Positions 17,045-24,348 of a stretch of 49,483 bases of DNA are shown piece by piece; position 1 is the stretch's first letter; each line of letters starts with the position of its first letter. The notes beneath the pieces are model-generated. The model saw nothing but the letters and a program-made list of their open reading frames with translations. It did no database searches and was not told where the DNA came from. Both the position numbers and the translations under genes were made by a program. The stretch comes from Kingella pumchi (GTDB taxonomy: Bacteria > Pseudomonadota > Gammaproteobacteria > Burkholderiales > Neisseriaceae), in NCBI RefSeq assembly GCF_022288825.1, contig NZ_JAKOOW010000021.1, forward strand, positions 1 to 49,483. Reading direction: 5' to 3'.

Positions 17045-17293
17045 CTACTCAACCAACTTCAAAACAACCCACGATTTAGTCTTAGATAAGGGGCGAGATT
17101 CAGCTATCACAACAACATCACCAATTTTGTATTGGTTATTTTCATCGTGCGCATGAATTTTTGTAGATTTCCGTATGATTTTTCCGTACAAAGGATGACG
17201 AACTTTTCTTTCAACATAAACAGTGACCGTTTTATCTGACTTATCACTGACTACTCGACCTTGTAAAGTTCGTACATTTTTAGTCTGGCTCAT
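17045..17293 (-). CDS. rpsQ: 30S ribosomal protein S17
   Basis: An 82-aa OB-fold S17 that binds the 5' domain of 16S rRNA. GRVVSDKSDKTVTVYVERK and HPLYGKIIRKSTK are conserved. It lies 3 nt after rpmC and ends the first, S10-type half of the cluster. Confidence 0.97.
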   Translation of the reverse strand: MSQTKNVRTLQGRVVSDKSDKTVTVYVERKVRHPLYGKIIRKSTKIHAHDENNQYKIGDVVVIAESRPLSKTKSWVVLKLVE

Positions 17294-17296
17294 CTC

Positions 17297-17482
17297 TTAC
17301 ACCTTCTGGCTCATGATTGTCTTGATCCGGGCAATATCACGACGAAGTTTTTTTAATTGACTAACATCACCCAACTGCCCTGCCGCGTGTTGCATGCGCA
17401 AACCAAAACGCGTCTTAAGCAACTCGACCAGATCGGCCTCCAGCTCAACTGCCGACTTATTTCTTAATTCATCTAATTTCAT
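17297..17482 (-). CDS. rpmC: 50S ribosomal protein L29
   Basis: A 61-aa L29, a helical hairpin at the polypeptide exit where trigger factor and SRP dock near L23. It starts MKLDELRNKS, and LKKLRRDIARIKTIM is typical. The start overlaps the rplP stop (TAATG), implying translational coupling. Confidence 0.97.
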   Translation of the reverse strand: MKLDELRNKSAVELEADLVELLKTRFGLRMQHAAGQLGDVSQLKKLRRDIARIKTIMSQKV

Positions 17483-17898
17483 TATTTACCTACCTGTCTT
17501 AATACAAATGTAGTGGCAATAGGTAATTTGGCAGCAGCCAAAGTAAACGCCTCTCTAGCAAGAGTCTCTGAAACTCCATCCATTTCATAAAGTATCTTAC
17601 CTGGTTGAATTTCAGCTACATAATACTCAACAGAGCCTTTTCCTCCACCCATACGCACTTGGATTGGCTTTTCTGTAATAGGTTTATCAGGGAAAACTCG
17701 AATCCAAATGCGACCGCCGCGTTTAATATGGCGAGTCATTGCCCTCCTGGCAGACTCAATCTGACGAGCGGTTAATCTACCACGACCTACAGCTTTAAGC
17801 CCAAAATCACCAAAGCTAACCGTATTGCCACGAGTAGCCAAACCGGTATTTCTACCTTTATGCTGCTTACGATATTTCAGTCTAGTTGGTTGAAGCAT
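17482..17898 (-). CDS. rplP: 50S ribosomal protein L16
   Basis: A 138-aa L16, near the A site and peptidyl-transferase centre. MLQPTRLKYRKQHKGRN, the RIWIRVFPDKPIT segment and the RMGGGKGSVEYYVA loop are conserved. It overlaps the rpsC stop by 17 bp and rpmC by 1 bp. Confidence 0.98.
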   Translation of the reverse strand: MLQPTRLKYRKQHKGRNTGLATRGNTVSFGDFGLKAVGRGRLTARQIESARRAMTRHIKRGGRIWIRVFPDKPITEKPIQVRMGGGKGSVEYYVAEIQPGKILYEMDGVSETLAREAFTLAAAKLPIATTFVLRQVGK

Positions 17899-18580
17899 TT
17901 CTACCCCCTACCTTCCTACGTTTACCATGCTCTTTTTCAGCACCCGTCTGAACTTGGCCAAATTCGCCTTTATACACCCAAACTTTCAAACCAATTACAC
18001 CATACGTTGTATGAGCTTCACTAGTTGCGTAATCTACATCAGCTCTCAAGGTATGCAAGGGAACACGACCTTCTCGGTACCATTCACTACGCGCGATATC
18101 GGCACCATTAAGCCGACCAGAAGTCATAATTTTAATGCCTTGTGCACCAGCACGCATTGCATTTTGCATAGCACGCTTCATAGCGCGACGGAACTGAACC
18201 CTTTTTTCCAACTGCTGGGCAATACCATCCGCAATAATCTGAGCATCCAATTCAGGTTTACGAATTTCTTCAATATTCACATGAACCGGAACACCCATCA
18301 GCTTTTGCAAATCAATTTTCAACAGCTCAATATCTTCACCTTTTTTACCAATTACAACTCCAGGGCGAGCTGTAAAGATGGTAATACGCGCAGATTTTGC
18401 GGGCCGCTCAATTACAATACGGCTAACAGATGCATTAGCTAATTTTTTATTCAGATAATTTCTAGCATCAATATCTTGCTTCAAAACAGCGGAAAAATCC
18501 GAAGTCTTGGCAAACCATTTAGATGACCAGTCCTTATTTACAGCCAACCGAAAACCGGTCGGGTTAATCTTTTGTCCCAT
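17882..18580 (-). CDS. rpsC: 30S ribosomal protein S3
   Basis: A 232-aa S3 at the mRNA entry tunnel. MGQKINPTGFRLAVNKDW, the KH domain (GVVIGKKGEDIELLK) and the GRVPLHTLRADVDYA segment are intact. It overlaps rplP by 17 bp and lies 9 nt after rplV. Confidence 0.98.
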   Translation of the reverse strand: MGQKINPTGFRLAVNKDWSSKWFAKTSDFSAVLKQDIDARNYLNKKLANASVSRIVIERPAKSARITIFTARPGVVIGKKGEDIELLKIDLQKLMGVPVHVNIEEIRKPELDAQIIADGIAQQLEKRVQFRRAMKRAMQNAMRAGAQGIKIMTSGRLNGADIARSEWYREGRVPLHTLRADVDYATSEAHTTYGVIGLKVWVYKGEFGQVQTGAEKEHGKRRKVGGRNASTN

Positions 18581-18589
18581 AATTATTCC

Positions 18590-18919
18590 TTAGTTACCGA
18601 CTGTCAGATTGATATGGCAGGTTTGCTTTTCAATCCGGTTTCCTCGACCTTTGGCGCGAGCCTGAAACCGTTTGAGACTAGGACCCTTATCAACAAACAC
18701 AGTTACAACTTTCAAGTCGTCGATATCAGCACCTTCATTATGCTCTGCATTCGCAATAGCAGAATCCAGAACTTTCTTAAGCAAAAGAGCACCTTTTTTA
18801 GGACTGAATGCCAAGATGTTTAAAGCTTGAGATACTGTTTTACCACGAATCAAATCAGCAACCAATCGCGCTTTTTGCGCAGAAATACGGGCATTTTTAT
18901 GCTGTGCATTTACTCTCAT
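18590..18919 (-). CDS. rplV: 50S ribosomal protein L22
   Basis: A 109-aa L22, whose beta hairpin lines the exit tunnel and is a macrolide-resistance site. The loop region KGPSLKRFQARAKGRGNRI is intact without insertion or deletion. It is 8 nt from rpsS. Confidence 0.98.
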   Translation of the reverse strand: MRVNAQHKNARISAQKARLVADLIRGKTVSQALNILAFSPKKGALLLKKVLDSAIANAEHNEGADIDDLKVVTVFVDKGPSLKRFQARAKGRGNRIEKQTCHINLTVGN

Positions 18920-18927
18920 GATCCACC

Positions 18928-19206
18928 TTATTTCTTCTTAGCCTTTTTATCGGCCAAGTGACCTTTAAAAGTACGAGTCAGAGAAAACTCACCCAATTTA
19001 TGACCAACCATATTATCGCTGATAAACACTGGCACGTGAGTACGGCCATTATGAACAGCAATAGTCAAGCCGATAAAATCGGGGAGAATTGTAGAACGAC
19101 GCGACCAAGTTTTAATCGGGCGTTTGTCGTTATTTGCACGAGCAGCATCTACTTTTTTCAGCAGATGGAGATCCACATACGGACCTTTTTTTAATGAACG
19201 AGCCAT
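18928..19206 (-). CDS. rpsS: 30S ribosomal protein S19
   Basis: A 92-aa S19 of the 30S head, which pairs with S13. MARSLKKGPYVDLHLLKK and GHKLGEFSLTRTFKGH are conserved. It is 5 nt from rplB. Confidence 0.98.
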   Translation of the reverse strand: MARSLKKGPYVDLHLLKKVDAARANNDKRPIKTWSRRSTILPDFIGLTIAVHNGRTHVPVFISDNMVGHKLGEFSLTRTFKGHLADKKAKKK

Positions 19207-19211
19207 ATCAA

Positions 19212-20045
19212 TTAGCCTTTATTGGAGTAGCGGCGACGAACAATCATATTATCCGTGCGTTTGTTATTGCGAGTGCGATAGCCTTTAGCAGGAGTTCCCC
19301 ATGGGCTAACGGGTTCACGAGCTTCGCCAGTACGACCCTCACCACCACCATGCGGGTGATCAACAGGGTTCATTACCACACCACGAACGGTAGGACGAAT
19401 ACCGCGCCAACGATTGGCGCCAGCCTTACCAATTTTTCGCAGACTTTGCTCTTCATTACCCACTTCGCCAACAGTTGCTCGGCAATCAATATGGATTTTA
19501 CGAACTTCACCAGAGCGCAAGCGTACTTGGGCGTAAATACCTTCTTTAGCCAGCAGGACAGCAGAAGCACCGGCAGAGCGAGCAATCTGAGCACCTTTAC
19601 CCGGCTTCATCTCAATACAGTGAATGGTAGTACCAACCGGAATATTGCGGATGGGCAGAGTATTGCCAACTTTAATGGCTGCTTCAGAACCAGATAGCAA
19701 AACAGCACCGGCCTGAACACCACGCGGGGCAATAATATAGCGACGCTCGCCATCAGCATAGCAAAGCAGCGCAATAAACGCAGTACGGTTAGGATCGTAC
19801 TCAATTCTTTCCACTTTGGCAGGAATGCCGTCTTTATCACGTTTAAAATCAACAACGCGATAATGATGCTTGTGACCGCCACCTTTATGACGGGTTGTGA
19901 TATGACCGTTATTGTTGCGACCGGCTGTCGAATTCTTTTTTTCCACCAAAGGAGCATAAGGCGCGCCTTTGTGCAGACCTTCTGCAACCACGCGAACCAT
20001 GCCGCGACGACCTGCAGAAGTAGGCTTCATTTTTACAATAGCCAT
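19212..20045 (-). CDS. rplB: 50S ribosomal protein L2
   Basis: A 277-aa L2, needed for subunit association and peptidyl transfer. The start MAIVKMKPTSAGRRG at 20045 gives the family length; twelve open upstream codons lie over rplW. The C-terminal MNPVDHPHGGGEGRT loop, with its conserved histidines, is intact. Confidence 0.98.
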   Translation of the reverse strand: MAIVKMKPTSAGRRGMVRVVAEGLHKGAPYAPLVEKKNSTAGRNNNGHITTRHKGGGHKHHYRVVDFKRDKDGIPAKVERIEYDPNRTAFIALLCYADGERRYIIAPRGVQAGAVLLSGSEAAIKVGNTLPIRNIPVGTTIHCIEMKPGKGAQIARSAGASAVLLAKEGIYAQVRLRSGEVRKIHIDCRATVGEVGNEEQSLRKIGKAGANRWRGIRPTVRGVVMNPVDHPHGGGEGRTGEAREPVSPWGTPAKGYRTRNNKRTDNMIVRRRYSNKG

Positions 20046-20049
20046 TACA

Positions 20050-20364
20050 TTACTCCTTATCAGCAGCTGCAGCGGCTGCATCCAGATTCAGCTCCTGTCC
20101 GGCAGCCAAGTTCACGTAAGCTTTTTTCACATCGCTGCGGCGACCCAGAGTTCGGCCAAAACGCTTAACTTTGCCTTTGGTGGTTACGGTAGTAACAGAA
20201 GCCACTTCAACACCAAACAGCAATTCAACAGCAGCCTTAATTTCAGGCTTAGTTGCATCACGCAAAACTTTAAAAGTCATTTGGTTGCGTTTTTCAGCCA
20301 GCAGATTGCTTTTTTCGGAAACAACCGGAGCCAGAATTACATTCATCAAACGTTGTTGATTCAT
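20050..20364 (-). CDS. rplW: 50S ribosomal protein L23
   Basis: A 104-aa L23 that forms the docking site for trigger factor and SRP at the exit tunnel. Two ATGs compete. The one at 20364 (MNQQRLMNVI) has GAGGAG at 8-nt spacing and forms ATGA with the rplD stop, whereas the one at 20370 is only 2 nt from the site. The former is chosen. Confidence 0.95.
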   Translation of the reverse strand: MNQQRLMNVILAPVVSEKSNLLAEKRNQMTFKVLRDATKPEIKAAVELLFGVEVASVTTVTTKGKVKRFGRTLGRRSDVKKAYVNLAAGQELNLDAAAAAADKE

Positions 20365-20981
20365 ACCCATTGCTCCTCAAGCTGTGCAACAGCTTCTTTA
20401 GTGATGACTACTTTTTTGTAACGAAGCAAGCTGTACGGATCAACCTGCTGAGCTTCCAAAACCAGCACATTCGGCAGGTTGCGTGAAGACAGGTAGACGT
20501 TTTCGTCCAATTGCTTGGTTACAAACAGTACCTGTTCCAAACCAAGATTTTTTACCTGCTCGGCAAAGGCTTTGGTTTTGGGAGTAGCTGCAGACAACTC
20601 GTCGATTACATACAAACGCTCGTCGCGAACCAACTGAGACAAAATGGTGGCCATACCGGCACGATACATTTTGCGGTTCACTTTCTGAGTGAAGTTTTCA
20701 TCGGGTTTATTCGGGAACGCACGACCACCACTGCGCCACAACGGAGAAGAAGTCATACCGGAGCGGGCACGACCGGTACCTTTTTGGCGCCAGGGTTTTT
20801 TGGTGGAGTGTTTTACTTCAGCACGGGTCAGCTGCGCGCGATTGCCGGAGCGGGCATTTGCCAAATAGGCAACGATCAGCTGGTGAACCAGTGATTCATT
20901 GTATTCGCGGGCAAACAGAACATCGGAAGCCGCATGGCTGCCTGAAACCTGGCCTTTTGCGTCGATTACTTTCAATTCCAT
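20361..20981 (-). CDS. rplD: 50S ribosomal protein L4
   Basis: A 206-aa L4, whose loop lines the exit tunnel (KKPWRQKGTGRARSG, WRSGGRAFP). In E. coli free L4 represses the S10 operon by attenuation and translational control. It overlaps rplW by 4 bp and rplC by 1 bp. A DUS-like GGCTGCCTGAA (about 20937-20947) near its 5' end is the only DUS-like site in the cluster. Confidence 0.98.
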   Translation of the reverse strand: MELKVIDAKGQVSGSHAASDVLFAREYNESLVHQLIVAYLANARSGNRAQLTRAEVKHSTKKPWRQKGTGRARSGMTSSPLWRSGGRAFPNKPDENFTQKVNRKMYRAGMATILSQLVRDERLYVIDELSAATPKTKAFAEQVKNLGLEQVLFVTKQLDENVYLSSRNLPNVLVLEAQQVDPYSLLRYKKVVITKEAVAQLEEQWV

Positions 20982-21625
20982 TATGCACCTACTTTCACGC
21001 TGGGACGCACAACCACATCGCTGTTAACCGCACCGGGAACAGCACCTTTTACCAGCAGCAGATTACGCTCGGCATCCACGCGGACAACTTCCAAATTCTG
21101 AACGGTAGATTTGGTATTGCCGTATTGGCCTGCCATGCGCTTACCAGGGAACACACGACCCGGATCCTGCGCCATACCGATAGAACCGGGAACGCGGTGG
21201 GAACGGGAGTTACCGTGAGAGGTGCGTTGCGCACCAAAGTTGTGGCGCTTGATGGTACCTGAGAAACCTTTACCTTTAGAGGTGCCGGTTACATCAACCA
21301 ACTGGCCGGCTTCGAAAATGGAAACGGCAATTTCGTCACCCACTTTCACTTCGGCCAGTTTTTCTTCAGTCAAAGCAAATTCCAGCAAACCGCGGCCGGC
21401 TTCAACACCTGCTTTCGCAAAATGTCCTGCAGCAGCTTTGTTTACATGGTTGGCTTTTTTCTGACCAAAGGTAACCTGAACAGCCGCATAGCCGTCGGTA
21501 TCTTTGGATTTTACCTGTGTAACGCGATTCGGAGAGAGTTCCAGCACGGTTACCGGCACGGATACACCCTGCTCGGTAAACACGCGGGTCATGCCCACCT
21601 TGCGTCCAACCAGACCTAAAGTCAT
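20981..21625 (-). CDS. rplC: 50S ribosomal protein L3
   Basis: A 214-aa L3, an early assembly protein that reaches the peptidyl-transferase centre. MTLGLVGRKVGMTRVF and the central FSGTIKRHNFGAQRTSHGNS loop (with the Gln-methylation context) are intact. It is the first gene of the cluster in this window. rpsJ, which normally precedes it, is absent, and ffh lies divergently beyond the leader. Confidence 0.98.
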   Translation of the reverse strand: MTLGLVGRKVGMTRVFTEQGVSVPVTVLELSPNRVTQVKSKDTDGYAAVQVTFGQKKANHVNKAAAGHFAKAGVEAGRGLLEFALTEEKLAEVKVGDEIAVSIFEAGQLVDVTGTSKGKGFSGTIKRHNFGAQRTSHGNSRSHRVPGSIGMAQDPGRVFPGKRMAGQYGNTKSTVQNLEVVRVDAERNLLLVKGAVPGAVNSDVVVRPSVKVGA

Positions 21626-21669
21626 GATTTTTCCTTATTAACAAGGGATTGGCTGCGATTGGCCAATCA

Positions 21670-21707
21670 ATTAGATAAAAACAAACACTTGGCACAGAAT
21701 GCCAAGT
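21670..21707 (-). terminator. Terminator-like hairpin in the rplC leader
   Basis: Minus strand: perfect 8-bp arms ACTTGGCA and TGCCAAGT (21687-21694, 21700-21707) followed by GTTTGTTTTTATC. It sits between the predicted promoter and rplC, about 60 nt before the ATG. It may be an attenuator, or a leftover terminator of a gene formerly upstream. A further dyad GATTGGCCAATC (21656-21667) lies between it and rplC. Confidence 0.55.
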
Positions 21708-21712
21708 CGGCG

Positions 21713-21742
21713 ATGATACTACAGATACGGCAAAATCTTCAA
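21713..21742 (-). promoter_or_regulatory. Predicted promoter of the ribosomal cluster
   Basis: Minus strand: -35 TTGAAG (21737-21742), 18-bp spacer, -10 TATCAT (21713-21718). It drives rplC and probably the whole cluster. Confidence 0.5.
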
Positions 21743-21816
21743 CAACAATTACAAACCAAGCGGCATTTTTCGGCATACCGCCGACACCTGCAGCTCCGCG
21801 GGCGCGGTGTCGGATA

Positions 21817-21825
21817 TGCTAGAAT
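21817..21825 (+). promoter_or_regulatory. Extended -10 promoter of ffh
   Basis: TGCTAGAAT is an extended -10 box. An 8-bp inverted repeat, CCGACACC (21781-21788) and GGTGTCGG (21806-21813), covers the -35 zone and could be an operator. There is no good -35 hexamer. Confidence 0.5.
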
Positions 21826-21836
21826 GCGTCGTTTCG

Positions 21837-21875
21837 TTTTCAGGCTGCCTTACGCTTTGAAAGGCAGCCTGAAAA
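21837..21875 (+). repeat. Head-to-head DUS hairpin in the ffh leader
   Basis: Arms TTTTCAGGCTGCCTT and AAGGCAGCCTGAAAA are perfectly complementary over 15 bp, with loop ACGCTTTG. The pair lies between the ffh -10 box and its start codon, so it is transcribed in the leader. No T run follows, so it should not terminate strongly. Confidence 0.85.
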
Positions 21876-21898
21876 CCTGGAAATCAAGGAATCCATAT

Positions 21899-23266
21899 AT
21901 GTTAGACAACCTTACCCAACGCTTTGGCAAGATTTTCAAAAACATCCGCGGCCAAACGCACCTGAGCGAAGACAATATCAAAGACGCCCTGCGCGAAGTG
22001 CGGCTGGCGCTGTTGGAAGCGGACGTAGCGCTGCCGATTGTCAAAGACTTCGTCAACCAAGTAAAAGAACGCGCCCTCGGCAGCGAAATTGCCGACCATC
22101 TCACGCCCGACCAAGCCTTTTTCGGCATTGTGAACGAAGCATTGGTCGAGCTGATGGGCAAAGAAAACAGTGCCCTGAACCTCAGCAGCCAGCCGCCGGC
22201 CGTGGTTTTGATGGCCGGCTTGCAGGGTGCGGGCAAAACCACCACCGTCGGCAAGCTTGCCCGTTTGATCAACGAGCAGGACAAGAAAAAGAAAATCCTG
22301 CTGGTTTCCGCCGACGTTTACCGCCCTGCCGCCATCGAGCAGCTGCGCCTGCTGTCCGAGCAGGTCAAGGCCGACTTTTTTCCGTCCGACACTTCGCAAA
22401 AGCCCGTTGAAATCGCCCTTGCCGCGCAGGACTACGCTAAAAAGCATTTTTACGACGTGCTGATGGTCGATACCGCCGGCCGCCTGGCCATCGATCAGGA
22501 AATGATGGACGAAATCCAGGCCATCCATGCCGCCGTCAATCCCGTTGAGACCTTGTTTGTGGTCGATGCCATGCTCGGCCAGGATGCCGTCAATACCGCC
22601 CAGGCGTTTAACGAAGCCCTGCCGCTCACCGGCGTGGTGCTGACCAAAATGGACGGCGATTCGCGCGGCGGCGCAGCGCTTTCCGTGCGCCAGATTACCG
22701 GCAAGCCGATTAAGTTTATCGGTATCGGCGAGAAAATCAGCGGCCTTGAGCCCTTCCATCCCGACCGCATCGCCAGCCGCATACTCGGCATGGGCGACGT
22801 GATGACTTTAATCGAAGACGTTCAAAAAGGCATCGACGAAGAAACCGCCGCCGAAATGGCGAAAAAACTGCATCGCGGCAAAGGCTTCGATCTCAACGAC
22901 TTCAAAGCGCAAATCCAACAGATGCGCAATATGGGCGGACTGGAAAACCTGCTCTCGAAAATGCCCGGCGAGCTGGGCCAGATGTCCAAGCAGATTCCCG
23001 AAGGCACGGCGGAAAAAGCGATGGGACACGTTGAAGCCATCATCAATTCAATGACACCCAAAGAGCGCGCCAATCCCGCCCTGCTCAAAGCCAGCCGCAA
23101 AAAGCGCATCGCCGCCGGCGCCGGCACCACCGTGCAGGAAGTGAACAAAATGCTCAAGCAGTTTGAGCAATCGCAGCAGATGATGAAAATGTTCAGCGGC
23201 CGCAACATGATGAAGCTGATGAAAATGGCCAAAGGCATGAAGGGGATTTTCCCCGGCATGAAATAG
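21899..23266 (+). CDS. ffh: Signal recognition particle protein Ffh
   Basis: A 455-aa SRP54-type GTPase. The N domain is followed by the G domain with GLQGAGKTTT, DTAGRL and TKMD. The C-terminal M domain is methionine-rich (QQMMKMFSGRNMMKLMKM) and binds 4.5S RNA and signal sequences. It targets inner-membrane proteins to FtsY and SecYEG. The ATG at 21899 follows AAGGAA; the 80 open codons upstream translate the leader DUS and are excluded. It is transcribed away from the ribosomal cluster. A DUS terminator follows. Confidence 0.97.
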   Translation: MLDNLTQRFGKIFKNIRGQTHLSEDNIKDALREVRLALLEADVALPIVKDFVNQVKERALGSEIADHLTPDQAFFGIVNEALVELMGKENSALNLSSQPPAVVLMAGLQGAGKTTTVGKLARLINEQDKKKKILLVSADVYRPAAIEQLRLLSEQVKADFFPSDTSQKPVEIALAAQDYAKKHFYDVLMVDTAGRLAIDQEMMDEIQAIHAAVNPVETLFVVDAMLGQDAVNTAQAFNEALPLTGVVLTKMDGDSRGGAALSVRQITGKPIKFIGIGEKISGLEPFHPDRIASRILGMGDVMTLIEDVQKGIDEETAAEMAKKLHRGKGFDLNDFKAQIQQMRNMGGLENLLSKMPGELGQMSKQIPEGTAEKAMGHVEAIINSMTPKERANPALLKASRKKRIAAGAGTTVQEVNKMLKQFEQSQQMMKMFSGRNMMKLMKMAKGMKGIFPGMK

Positions 23267-23282
23267 GCAGCCTGAAAGCCCG

Positions 23283-23327
23283 AAAAGCAGCCTGAAAGCA
23301 GCAAATCCGTTTTCAGGCTGCTTTTTG
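23283..23327 (+). terminator. DUS-type terminator after ffh
   Basis: AAAAGCAGCCTGAAA (23283-23297) pairs with TTTCAGGCTGCTTTT (23311-23325), followed by further T. A single full DUS lies just before it, at the ffh stop codon. Confidence 0.75.
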
Positions 23328-23360
23328 TCTCCATCAACCAAGCAACGTTAAAGGAAAGCC

Positions 23361-24107
23361 ATGTATCCTCGTCTCACCGCCCTGCTGCTGGCAGCAGCCG
23401 TTTGCGTCCCCGCCGTCTATGCCGCACCCAAGTCTGCGCCCCAAGCCACATCAAACGCGCCTGCGCAGGCGGAAAGCCCCGTCCCCAACCACATGCCCGA
23501 TGATATGCGCCGCCGGGTGGAAGCCGCCATGGCGCTGCTGCAACGCGGGCAGGCTGCCCAAGCCCTGCCGCAGCTCGACAAACTGGTCGCCGAAGCCGAA
23601 GCCACGCTCAAGCGCGATACCCAAAACCGCGTCTATGCCGCCGACGACCGCAACTTCGTGATTGCCTCCCTGCTGGAAGCCGCCAAGCGCAAGCAGTCTG
23701 CCGTTGTCGTTTCCACCGACTGGATCGCCCCGCTGTACGCCCGCGCCTATGCCCTGATCGAACTTGGCCAACTTGACCGCGCCCGCGCCGATCTCGACCG
23801 CGTACTGGCCATTTCCCCCTACACCCCCCGCGCCCTGGGCGAGCGCGCCCAAATCTCCATGCACCGCAAAGACTTCGCCGCCGCCGAAGTCGACCTGAAC
23901 AAAATGCGCGAATACGGCAAAATGTCCGCCAACCCCGCCGATGCCATCGGCTACCAAGGCTTCGCCCTGCGCGGCTTGGGCTATATCGCCGTCGAGCGCA
24001 AACAATGGGACAAAGCCCTCGGCTTCTACAACGAAGCGCTGAAACTCAACCCCAACGACGACAAAGCCAAAGCCGAAATCGACTTTATCCGGCACAGCCG
24101 CCGCTAA
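23361..24107 (+). CDS. Periplasmic tetratricopeptide-repeat protein
   Basis: A 248-aa protein with a signal peptide (hydrophobic 5-18, likely cleavage after A22). The mature part starts with a Pro/Ala-rich stretch and then contains TPR-like helices: about 53-80, 125-160 (YARAYALIELGQLDRARADLDRVLAISP) and 200-235 (GYIAVERKQWDKALGFYNEALKLNPN), the last a clear TPR. Such proteins scaffold protein-protein contacts. AAAGGAAAG is a good ribosome site. The precise role is unknown; a signal peptide with TPR suggests an envelope-associated helper. It is flanked on both sides by DUS terminators, so it is probably monocistronic or shares read-through from ffh. Confidence 0.75.
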   Translation: MYPRLTALLLAAAVCVPAVYAAPKSAPQATSNAPAQAESPVPNHMPDDMRRRVEAAMALLQRGQAAQALPQLDKLVAEAEATLKRDTQNRVYAADDRNFVIASLLEAAKRKQSAVVVSTDWIAPLYARAYALIELGQLDRARADLDRVLAISPYTPRALGERAQISMHRKDFAAAEVDLNKMREYGKMSANPADAIGYQGFALRGLGYIAVERKQWDKALGFYNEALKLNPNDDKAKAEIDFIRHSRR

Positions 24108-24127
24108 GCTCTTTCTCACAACACAAC

Positions 24128-24170
24128 AAAAGCAGCCTGAAAACCCCACGACGGTTTTCAGGCTGCTTTT
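24128..24170 (+). terminator. DUS-type terminator, 18-bp stem
   Basis: Arms AAAAGCAGCCTGAAAACC (24128-24145) and the exact complement (24153-24170), loop CCACGAC. It follows the TPR gene. Confidence 0.85.
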
Positions 24171-24274
24171 CTAGCGGACGGCACAGCAAACACCGTCCGC
24201 CGCCCGTCCGTCGCCACCGTGCGGCAAAGCCGTGCACCAATTCAAGCCATCCCAAACGCCCAAGGCAGCCTGAA

Positions 24275-24318
24275 AAAAGCAGCCTGAAAACGGTTTTTCC
24301 GCTTTTCAGGCTGCTTTT
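24275..24318. terminator. Bidirectional DUS-type terminator between convergent genes
   Basis: Arms AAAAGCAGCCTGAAAA (24275-24290) and TTTTCAGGCTGCTTTT (24303-24318). It lies between the plus-strand TPR gene and the minus-strand 654-aa gene. Another DUS (24263-24273) abuts it. The remaining 24108-24348 sequence shows no gene. Confidence 0.75.
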
Positions 24319-24348
24319 ATTGTTGCCAAACTACCGGACAAGGGCGTT

